Assembly: GCA_036276035.1 (NCBI GenBank)
Contig: DASUCM010000074.1
Span: forward strand, 1-10,904
Reading direction: 5' to 3'
Source of the DNA: JACDAF01 sp036276035
GTDB lineage: Bacteria; Chloroflexota; Limnocylindria; P2-11E
Length of the DNA stretch: 10,904 nucleotides
Made by a program: the position numbers and the translations under genes. The number at the start of each line of letters is the position of its first letter. The stretch's first letter is position 1. Of this stretch, positions 5,188 to 10,904 are shown one piece after another. The notes below the pieces were generated by a model. The model saw only the letters and a program-made list of their open reading frames with translations, had not been told where the DNA came from and made no database searches.

Positions 5188-5916
5188 TCACGACGAGTAT
5201 CGGATGCGGGCGCGCTCGTAGCGCTCCCCATCCGGGGACTGGTGCAGCGAGACCCGCTCGAGGCGGACCTCCCCGCCGAGCGGCTCGGACGACTCGAACA
5301 GGCGCTTCGCGCCCGGCTCCGCGGTCACGCGCGTCGCGTGCGTGAGGAACAGCTCGTCGACGAGGCCGCGGACGAGGAGCGCGCCCGCGAGGAGCGGCCC
5401 GCCTTCGCACAGGAGGAAGCGCACGCCGCGCTCACGCAGGAGCGCGAGGAGCGCCGCGAGGTCCACGTCGTCCTCGCCGAGGCGGAGGACCTCGACCCCC
5501 GCGTGCCGCAGCGCGGACGCGGCCTCCTCGCTCGCCGCGTACGTCGTCACGACGAGCTTCGGGTTCGGGATCGCGAAGAACCGGTTGTCCGCCGGCAGCG
5601 ACGCCGAGCCGCTCACGACGACGGCCAGCGGCTGCCGCTCGCGGCCCTTTACGACGGGCGTGAACGGGTCGACCCGCAGCGTGCCCGCTCCTGACATGAC
5701 CGCGTCGGCGAGGGACCGGAGGTGGAACATGAGCTCGCGGTCGGTCCGCGTCCCGATCTCCGCGCGGCCGCGGAAGCTCGCGCGGCCGTCAGCGGTGAGG
5801 ACGAAGTTCAGCGCGACGTGAGGCCGCCCGGCGTGCTCGGGCGGCGTGCGGAGGTCGAGATGGAGCGACGCGAGCTCGTCGGTGCCGGCTGGCCCGAGGC
5901 GCGTGAGCTCAGGCAT
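5188..5916 (-). CDS. RibD C-terminal domain / dihydrofolate-reductase-like NAD(P)H reductase
   Basis: The 242-residue product belongs to the RibD_C family. Its best-known members reduce the ribosylamino-pyrimidinone intermediate of riboflavin synthesis with NADPH, using a dihydrofolate-reductase-like fold. Visible landmarks are RPHVALNFVLTADGRAS (31-47), a basic NRF segment near 111-113, the nucleotide-binding signature DAVMSGAGTLRVDPFTP (71-87), and LLCEGGPLLAGALLVRGLVDE (168-188, near the C-terminal half). The N-terminal deaminase domain of bifunctional RibD is absent, so this is a stand-alone reductase. The substrate cannot be read from sequence: riboflavin precursor, another pyrimidine or a pterin are all possible. 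The start ATG at 5916 is six bases from the ftsY stop, and the gene ends 25 bases before ffh. It is therefore co-transcribed with SRP genes to which it has no known functional tie. Confidence 0.85.
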   Translation of the reverse strand: MPELTRLGPAGTDELASLHLDLRTPPEHAGRPHVALNFVLTADGRASFRGRAEIGTRTDRELMFHLRSLADAVMSGAGTLRVDPFTPVVKGRERQPLAVVVSGSASLPADNRFFAIPNPKLVVTTYAASEEAASALRHAGVEVLRLGEDDVDLAALLALLRERGVRFLLCEGGPLLAGALLVRGLVDELFLTHATRVTAEPGAKRLFESSEPLGGEVRLERVSLHQSPDGERYERARIRYSS

Positions 5917-5921
5917 GGGAC

Positions 5922-6824
5922 CTAGCCACTGCGCGGCAGCATGGCGTCGACGAACGCCCGCGGATCGAGCGGGATGAGATCGTCGGCCTTCTCCCCGACG
6001 CCGAGGAAGCGCACGGGCAGCCGGAGCTCGTCGACGATCGCGAACACGGCACCGCCCTTGGCCGTGCCGTCGAGCTTCGTGACGACGAGACCGGTCACGG
6101 CGGCGGTCTTCGTGAACTCGCGGGCCTGGATGATCGCGTTCTGCCCCTGCGTGCCGTCGAGCACGAGCAGCACCTCGTCGGGCGCGCCCTCGCGCGCGCG
6201 CGCGGCGACGCGCACGACCTTGCCGAGCTCGTCCATGAGATGGCCCTTGGTGTGGAGACGGCCCGCGGTGTCCGCGATGACGACGCTGTTCCCGCGCGCG
6301 GCCGCGGCGTTGATCGCGTCGAACACGACCGCCGCGGGGTCGCCCTCGGGCCGGCCCGACACGATCGGCACGCCGATCCGCGACGCCCAGGTCTCGAGCT
6401 GCTCGATCGCCGCCGCGCGGAACGTGTCTGCCGCCGCGAGGAGCGGCGTCTCCCCGGACTCGCGCAGCCGCTTCGCGAGCTTCGCGGCGGTCGTCGTCTT
6501 GCCGCTCCCGTTCACGCCGACGACGAGCACGACGCGCGGGCGGCGCTCCGACGGCGCCGCGACAGCCGGCCCCGCGAGGACGGCGACCAGCGCGTCGCGG
6601 ACGGCGTCGAGGACCTTCGGCTGCGTCTTCGCCTTGCCGTCGCGGACGATGTCGCGGGCCTGGAGCATCACCGAGTCGGCAAGCGACACGGAGAGGTCCG
6701 AGCGCAGGAGCGCCTCCTCGAGGGCGTCGAGCCACTCTTCGGTGACCGGCTCGTCCGGCTTCCGGCCGAACAGGCGGGAGAGGAAGCCGCCGCGCGTGCG
6801 CGCGAGGCCGCTGTCGATGCTCAC
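5922..6824 (-). CDS. ftsY: Signal recognition particle receptor FtsY
   Basis: FtsY is the membrane-associated GTPase receptor that docks Ffh-ribosome complexes at the translocon. The 300-residue protein has a short N-terminus without the long acidic A domain of E. coli, as is usual outside Proteobacteria. A basic, hydrophobic segment (GGFLSRLFGRKP, 12-23) may serve as the membrane-binding helix. Then come the N domain (about 24-85) and the G domain with GVNGSGKT (103-110), DTFRAAAIEQL (133-143), DTAGR (185-189), TKLDGTAKGG (249-258) and FLGVGEKADDLIPLDP (273-288). The start is a GTG at 6824; a nearby ATG at 6834 is out of frame and stops at once. The gene lies 24 bases after the CxxC protein and six bases before the reductase start. 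Confidence 0.97.
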   Translation of the reverse strand: MSIDSGLARTRGGFLSRLFGRKPDEPVTEEWLDALEEALLRSDLSVSLADSVMLQARDIVRDGKAKTQPKVLDAVRDALVAVLAGPAVAAPSERRPRVVLVVGVNGSGKTTTAAKLAKRLRESGETPLLAAADTFRAAAIEQLETWASRIGVPIVSGRPEGDPAAVVFDAINAAAARGNSVVIADTAGRLHTKGHLMDELGKVVRVAARAREGAPDEVLLVLDGTQGQNAIIQAREFTKTAAVTGLVVTKLDGTAKGGAVFAIVDELRLPVRFLGVGEKADDLIPLDPRAFVDAMLPRSG

Positions 6825-6848
6825 GCGACCATAGTGTCGGCCCGGCCG

Positions 6849-7046
6849 CTAGGCCGCTTCGTCGACCTCGGTGACGAGCATCGCCTTGCAGGCCCGGCAG
6901 CGCAGGTCCGCACGCCACGCCGCGCCCTCACCCTTCACCAGGACGACGCGCGAGTCACCGAGCGAGGCGCCGCACACGCGGCAGCGCTGCGCCTGGGTCC
7001 AGTCGAGGAAGCGCGCGATCCAGTCCACCTGCCGTGCTCTTCGCAT
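6849..7046 (-). CDS. Small two-CxxC (zinc-ribbon-like) protein of unknown role
   Basis: The 65-residue product has two cysteine knuckles, CRVC (22-25) and CRAC (50-53), separated by 24 residues of strand-like sequence (RVVLVKGEG...RADLR). This is the geometry of a small zinc ribbon. The N-terminus is a possible amphipathic helix (WIARFLDWTQAQ). No signal peptide or membrane segment is seen, so it is likely cytoplasmic. I cannot name a family. It lies 57 bases after smc and 24 bases before ftsY on the same strand, so it probably belongs to the same transcript. The ATG at 7046 has no clear ribosome binding site; an in-frame GTG at 7028 would remove six residues. Coding is supported by the paired CxxC motifs and the tight placement. 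Confidence 0.72.
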   Translation of the reverse strand: MRRARQVDWIARFLDWTQAQRCRVCGASLGDSRVVLVKGEGAAWRADLRCRACKAMLVTEVDEAA

Positions 7047-7103
7047 CGGCGCTGCCTGACGGAGTGACGGAGCGCGCTCGGTCGGGTAAAGACTCGGCGT
7101 CGG

Positions 7104-10094
7104 TCAGCCGGCGCGCTCGTCGAGATCGGCGAGACGGAGCGAGATCATCTTCGAGACACCGCCGTCGTCCATCGAGACCCCGTAGAGGGTGTCGGCCGCC
7201 TCGATCGTGCCGCGGTTGTGCGTGATGACGACGAACTGGGTGCGGTCGGTGAGCTCGCGCAGCGCCTGGGTGAACCGGCCGACGTTGCGCTCGTCGAGCG
7301 CGGCGTCGACCTCGTCGAGGACGCAGAAGGGCGTCGGCTTCACGCGCAGGATCGCGAGCAGGAGCGCGGTCGCGGTGAGGGCGCGCTCGCCGCCGGAGAG
7401 CTGCTGCAGGCTGCCGATCCGCTTGCCGGGCGGACGCGCGTAGATGTCGATGCCCGGCTCGTCCGGGTCCTCGCTCGTCCGGAGCGAGGCCTGGCCGCCG
7501 TTGAACAGCTTCGCGAAGAAGCTCCCGAACTCGCGGTCGACCGCCTGGAACGTGGCGCTGAACTGCTCCGCGATCGTCGTCGCGAGCTCGTCCGCGAGGG
7601 AGCGGAGGTCCGCGATCGCGCGGTCGAGGTCCGCGCGCTGGGTCGCGAGGAAGCGGTGCCGCTCACCCACCTCGGCGAGCTCGCTCGCCGCGAGCGGGTT
7701 CACCGGCTCGAGCGAGATGAGCCGTCGCCGGAGTCGCTGCAGCTCGCGCATCGTGCTCGCGCGCTCGTCCGCATCGTCCTCGCCTTCGACCTCGAGCGAC
7801 GCGGGGTCCGGCAGCGGCTCGTCGTCCGGGAGCCCGAGCTCGGCGCGCACCTGCTCCTCGAGCAGCCGCAGGGCGCCGGAGGCGCGCTCCTCCTCCACCG
7901 CCAGCTTCGAGCGCTCGCCGCGGAGCTCCGCGAGCCGCTCCCGGGCCTTCGCGAGGCGCTGCTCCGACTCGCGGCGCGAGCCCTCGGCCGCGAGCGCGCG
8001 CTCGCGCGCGAGCTCGGCGGAGCGCCGCGCCTCGCTCGCCTGGGCGGACGTCGTGACGAGCGCGGCCTGCGCGGCCTGGAGCCGCTCGCGCGTGTCGCGC
8101 TCCTGCGCGATGAGCGCGCGCAGCCGCTCTTCCTCGTCGGCGAGGCGGCGCTCGGTCGCGCTCACCTGCTCGTCGAGCGCGTCGCGCAGCCGCGCGTGAG
8201 ACGCGCGGCGCTCCTCGCTCGTCGCTGACTCGAGACGGGCATCCTCCGCGGCCTTCGACGCCGCGGTGTGCGCGTCGACCGCCGCGCGCTCCGCGGCCTC
8301 GACCTCGTGGACCGCGTCGGCACCGGACGGGCCGTCCGCTCCGCCGCGGGCGACGAGCTCCTCGCGCAGCCACTCGAGGACCGCGCGCAGTCTCGCGTTC
8401 GCCTGCGCCGCGGCGCCGGCACCGCCATCCGGCGTGCGCACGAGCCCCGGCCGCGCCGCGAAGCCGTCAGCAGTGACGACGAGGCCTCCGACGAGCCCCC
8501 GCGCGGCGGCGAGCGCGGTCCGCCGGTCCGGCGCGAGGAAGACGTTGTGCAGGGCCGCCTCGACCACCCCGCGGAGCTCGGGGTCGATGCGCAGGTGGTC
8601 CAGGAGCCGCTCGCAGCCGGCGGGCGTCCGCACCTCGACGAGGTCGTCGGGGACGAGGATGCTCAGTCCGGGCGTCTTCGCCCCGACCGCGGCGGCCCGC
8701 GTCGGCGCGATCGCCACGAGCTCGCCGAGCGCCGCGCGCACCGCCGGCGCGATCGCGTCGTCGACCTTCAGGCGCTCGCTCAGCCACTGCAGGCCCGACG
8801 GCAGCGCGGGTTGGTCAGGCTCGGCGTGGATGGCGAGATCGCGCTCGGCACGCTCGACGGACTCGCGCAGCGCGGCCGCCTCGCCGCGCAGGAGCGTCTC
8901 GACGCGCGCGGCCTGCGCCTCAGCGAGCGCGATGCGCGTGCGCGATGCCTCCTCCTCCGCGCTGCGCGCCTCGTCAGCGGCGGCGCGCGCGCGGCGCGCC
9001 GCCTCCGCGGCCTCCTCGTCGACGGTCGCGCGCCGCTGGCGGAGCGCCGCGGCCTCGGCGGGAAGGGTCGAGAGGACGGTGCGCGTGCGGTCGCGCTCGG
9101 CGACCGCGGCCTCCGTCGCCGCCTGCAGGGCCGCGATGCGCTCGCGCAGCGCGGCCTCCGTCGCGACCGCGTCGCCCGCGGCGAGACGGCGGCGCTCCTC
9201 CTCCTCGCGCGCGAGGCGGAGCTCATCGTCGGTGCCGGCGGCCATGCCCTCGCTCTCGGCCACGTAGTCCGTGAGGCGCTCGATCTCGCGGTCAACGGAC
9301 ACGAGCCGCGCGGCGAGGTCGGCGCGCGCGGTGGCGGTCTCGCCGAAGGACGAGCGGTACCAGCGCAGCGCGCGTCGCCGCAGCTCGTTGCGGATCGTCT
9401 CGTACTCGGTCCACTTCTTCGCCTGCTCCTCGAGGAGCGCGACGCGCGGGCCGATCTCGCGGAGGATGTCGACCACGCGGACGAGCTCGACCTCCGCGTT
9501 CTTCAGGCGGTTCAGGGCGTCCTCGCGCCGCAGGTGGAGGCGGCGCGTGCCGGCGGCCTCCTCGATGACGATGCGGCGGTCCGACGGCTTCAGCGCGAGG
9601 ACCTGGTCCACGAGGCCCTGGCCAATGACGACGAACGGGTTGTCGGCAAGGTTCGCGCCGGCGAGGAGATCCTGGAGATCGCGGAGGCGCACGCGCGCGC
9701 GGTTCACGAGGTACTCCGCCTCGCCGCTCTTGAAGAGCCGGCGTCCGACCTCGAGCTCGGTGAAGTCCACCGGCAGGCGCCGCGAGGTGTTGTCGAGATG
9801 GAGGGTCACCTCGGCCATGCCGACGCCGCGGCGCGTCTCGCTGCCCGCGAAGATGAGCTCGTCGTTCCGCTTCGCGCGCAGGATGCGCGCGTTGTTCTCA
9901 CCGAGCGCCCAGCGGATAGCGTCTGCGACGTTGCTCTTGCCCGAGCCGTTCGGACCGATGATCGCGGTGATCCCTGGAGCGAACTCGAGCGTCGTCTTCT
10001 GCAGCATGCTCTTGAACCCGGTCATCGTGAGCGACTTGAGCACCGCGTTGGGTGCGCTCACGCCGCCCTCGATGAGCTTCAGCTCGTCGCTCAC
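7104..10094 (-). CDS. smc: Chromosome segregation SMC ATPase with short arms
   Basis: SMC dimers with ScpA/ScpB extrude DNA loops and organise the chromosome. The order of parts is complete: N-terminal head with GPNGSGKS (47-54) and FVVIGQGLVDQ (154-164), a first coiled coil (about 185-425), a hinge (about 430-565, with GLQWLSERLKVDD and a GLVVTADGF strand), a second coiled coil (about 565-835), and a C-terminal head with signature LSGGE (899-903) and Walker B CVLDEVDAALDE (924-935). At 996 residues it is well below the usual 1150-1200, and the loss is in both arms. The GTG start at 10094 overlaps the rnc stop in a GTGA junction. The family normally begins just before the LKSL...GFKS segment, so a GTG at 10061 with GAGG five bases upstream, or one at 10043, are real alternatives. 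One uninterrupted frame rules out a frameshift. Confidence 0.97.
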   Translation of the reverse strand: MSDELKLIEGGVSAPNAVLKSLTMTGFKSMLQKTTLEFAPGITAIIGPNGSGKSNVADAIRWALGENNARILRAKRNDELIFAGSETRRGVGMAEVTLHLDNTSRRLPVDFTELEVGRRLFKSGEAEYLVNRARVRLRDLQDLLAGANLADNPFVVIGQGLVDQVLALKPSDRRIVIEEAAGTRRLHLRREDALNRLKNAEVELVRVVDILREIGPRVALLEEQAKKWTEYETIRNELRRRALRWYRSSFGETATARADLAARLVSVDREIERLTDYVAESEGMAAGTDDELRLAREEEERRRLAAGDAVATEAALRERIAALQAATEAAVAERDRTRTVLSTLPAEAAALRQRRATVDEEAAEAARRARAAADEARSAEEEASRTRIALAEAQAARVETLLRGEAAALRESVERAERDLAIHAEPDQPALPSGLQWLSERLKVDDAIAPAVRAALGELVAIAPTRAAAVGAKTPGLSILVPDDLVEVRTPAGCERLLDHLRIDPELRGVVEAALHNVFLAPDRRTALAAARGLVGGLVVTADGFAARPGLVRTPDGGAGAAAQANARLRAVLEWLREELVARGGADGPSGADAVHEVEAAERAAVDAHTAASKAAEDARLESATSEERRASHARLRDALDEQVSATERRLADEEERLRALIAQERDTRERLQAAQAALVTTSAQASEARRSAELARERALAAEGSRRESEQRLAKARERLAELRGERSKLAVEEERASGALRLLEEQVRAELGLPDDEPLPDPASLEVEGEDDADERASTMRELQRLRRRLISLEPVNPLAASELAEVGERHRFLATQRADLDRAIADLRSLADELATTIAEQFSATFQAVDREFGSFFAKLFNGGQASLRTSEDPDEPGIDIYARPPGKRIGSLQQLSGGERALTATALLLAILRVKPTPFCVLDEVDAALDERNVGRFTQALRELTDRTQFVVITHNRGTIEAADTLYGVSMDDGGVSKMISLRLADLDERAG

Positions 10095-10789
10095 TTCTCG
10101 ATCTCGTCGAGCAGCGCGCTCGCTGCCGCTTCCTGCGCCTCGCGCATCGACATCCCCGTCCCACGCGCCTTCCGCCCGTCGAGCTCGACCTCGACCGTGT
10201 ACTGGCGCCGGTGATCGGGGCCGCTTACCTCGACCGTGCGATATAGCGGGACGGTCCCGACGCTCGTCTGCGCGAGCTCTTGCAGCGTCGTCTTCGGCGA
10301 ACGCTGCGGCACCCGCCGCTCGGTCGCCGACGACGGCGCGCTGACGGCCTCGTCGATCGCGCTGCCCATCGTGCGCAGCACGAACGCGCGCGCAGCTTCG
10401 AGCCCGCCGTCGAGGTACACGGCGCCGACGACCGACTCGTAGATGAGCCCCGACAGGCCGAACGTGTCGCCCACTCCCTGCAGGCTGCGACCGAGGCGCG
10501 CGCGCTCCAGCAGCCCGAGCCGCGCACCGACCGTGGCGAGCGCCGGCCGGTTCACGAGCGCCGCGCGACGTTCCGTGAGATCACCCTCGCGCGCGTCGGG
10601 CAGCCGGCGGTACAGCTCCTCTCCGATCACGAGACCCACGACAGCGTCGCCGAGGAACTCGAGCCGCTCCGGGTGCTCCGGGGCGCGCGCGCCCGGCTCC
10701 TCGTTGTAGTACGAGGCGTGCGTGAGCGCGGCCGCGAGCAGCGCCGCGTCGCGGAAGCGATGACCGCCGATCTCCTGCGCGTCTTTCAT
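10091..10789 (-). CDS. rnc: Ribonuclease III
   Basis: RNase III cuts double-stranded RNA as a dimer and processes rRNA precursors and structured mRNAs. The 232-residue protein has the endonuclease domain with ERLEFLGDAVVG (41-52; Glu41, Glu44 and Asp48 match E. coli Glu38, Glu41 and Asp45), EGDLTERRAALV (68-79) and YESVVGAVYLDGG (117-129; Glu118 matches Glu117). A double-stranded RNA-binding domain follows (about 163-231) with SPKTTLQELAQ and GTGMSMREAQEAAASALL. The metal-binding Asp usually found three residues before the second catalytic Glu (E. coli Asp114) is Leu115 here. The ATG at 10789 has a strong AGGAGG just upstream. The gene follows acpP by 78 bases and overlaps smc by four, the common acpP-rnc-smc order. 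Identity is firm; catalytic details are open. Confidence 0.97.
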   Translation of the reverse strand: MKDAQEIGGHRFRDAALLAAALTHASYYNEEPGARAPEHPERLEFLGDAVVGLVIGEELYRRLPDAREGDLTERRAALVNRPALATVGARLGLLERARLGRSLQGVGDTFGLSGLIYESVVGAVYLDGGLEAARAFVLRTMGSAIDEAVSAPSSATERRVPQRSPKTTLQELAQTSVGTVPLYRTVEVSGPDHRRQYTVEVELDGRKARGTGMSMREAQEAAASALLDEIEK

Positions 10790-10791
10790 TC

Positions 10792-10797
10792 CCTCCT
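10792..10797 (-). promoter_or_regulatory. Shine-Dalgarno sequence of rnc
   Basis: AGGAGG lies immediately upstream of the rnc ATG, with two bases between its last G and the start. An overlapping GAGG (10798-10795) sits five bases before the start. It is the strongest ribosome binding site in the window and fixes the rnc start. Confidence 0.8.
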
Positions 10798-10808
10798 CGA
10801 CGAACGAA

Positions 10809-10836
10809 GAGGCAGGAGCCTTGCGGCCCCTGCCTC
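10809..10836 (-). terminator. Hairpin between acpP and rnc (weak terminator or processing site)
   Basis: Eight bases, GAGGCAGG (10809-10816), pair with CCTGCCTC (10829-10836). The stem continues, after one A/C mismatch, with GCC/GGC around a four-base loop. On the minus strand it is followed by TTCGTTCG, a broken T tract, and then by the rnc ribosome binding site. It could lower read-through from the highly expressed acpP into rnc. It could also be a site where RNase III cuts its own message, a known mode of rnc autoregulation in other bacteria. Confidence 0.5.
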
Positions 10837-10867
10837 CCCTATGACTGCGTTGTTGACGAAAGCGGTT

Positions 10868-10904
10868 CTAGGAAACGTGCTCTTCGATGTACTCCTGCGC
10901 GTCA
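10868..10904 (-). CDS. acpP: Acyl carrier protein, last residues (cut by window edge)
   Basis: Only the final eleven codons before the TAG at 10870-10868 are present, encoding DAQEYIEEHVS. This matches the fourth helix of acyl carrier proteins, which typically end in a sequence such as DAVKYIE followed by a few residues. The position directly upstream of rnc is the usual place of acpP. Acyl carrier protein holds growing fatty acids on a phosphopantetheine arm; the serine that carries it lies outside the window. The call rests on a short match plus context. Confidence 0.72.
   Translation of the reverse strand, partial: DAQEYIEEHVS

Noticed and set aside
7050..7066. Tandem gacggag repeats in the smc spacer
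   Set aside because: Only about two copies of a very short unit in GC-rich DNA; too little to call a feature.
7104..10094. SMC as a frameshifted or split gene, because of its short length
   Set aside because: One open frame holds both heads and the hinge in order, with the shortfall shared between the two arms.
8268..10214. A 648-codon open frame on the plus strand opposite smc
   Set aside because: It is the antisense shadow of a GC-rich coiled-coil gene; its product is a low-complexity run of Arg, Leu, Ala and Glu with no family features, and smc is certain on the other strand.
1..10904. tRNA or rRNA genes, CRISPR arrays, transposases or attachment sites
   Set aside because: No cloverleaf-like sequence, evenly spaced repeat array, transposase motif or flanking direct repeats were seen; the opposing lipoprotein gene shows no recombinase or terminal repeats around it.

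Overview
The window is a GC-rich bacterial chromosome segment (roughly 70% G+C by eye). It holds a conserved housekeeping cluster read almost entirely from the minus strand. In transcription order (right to left) it contains: the tail of acpP, rnc, smc, a small CxxC/CxxC protein, ftsY, a RibD C-terminal-type reductase, ffh, then (after one opposing gene) rpsP, khpA, rimM, trmD, rplS and the start of rnhB. This acpP-rnc-smc-ftsY-ffh-rpsP-khpA-rimM-trmD-rplS-rnhB order is the classic arrangement of Gram-positive and Chloroflexota-type genomes. With the high G+C, frequent GTG/TTG starts and a lipoprotein gene, it suggests a high-GC member of Chloroflexota or a neighbouring terrestrial lineage. 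That placement is an inference from gene order and sequence flavour and is not firm.

Right part (5.2-10.9 kb): a transcription unit for double-stranded RNA processing (RNase III), chromosome organisation (SMC) and co-translational membrane targeting (FtsY, Ffh). rnc and smc overlap by 4 bases. A 65-residue protein with two CxxC knuckles and a RibD_C-family reductase are embedded among the SRP genes. SMC is only 996 residues, with visibly shortened coiled-coil arms. RNase III lacks the usual Asp three residues before its catalytic Glu.

Middle (2.7-3.8 kb): a single plus-strand gene for an unrecognised Pro-rich probable lipoprotein sits between ffh and rpsP, where these genes are normally adjacent and co-directional. 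Its stop codon interlocks with that of ffh in one CTAG. Its upstream region is shared with rpsP and contains a near-palindromic extended -10 element that could fire in both directions. The rpsP leader then carries a GC-rich hairpin followed by five T residues, before a strong Shine-Dalgarno sequence and a TTG start.

Left part (0-2.7 kb): ribosome and tRNA maturation genes (S16, KhpA, RimM, TrmD, L19) and RNase HII. The most unusual gene is trmD. After a full-length methyltransferase core, the protein carries about 95 extra residues forming two tandem helix-turn-helix motifs, and the general-base Asp aligns with Glu. RNase HII has a GMA in place of the GRG substrate-recognition motif. No tRNA, rRNA, CRISPR array or transposase is seen, and no stretch longer than about 110 bases lacks a gene.
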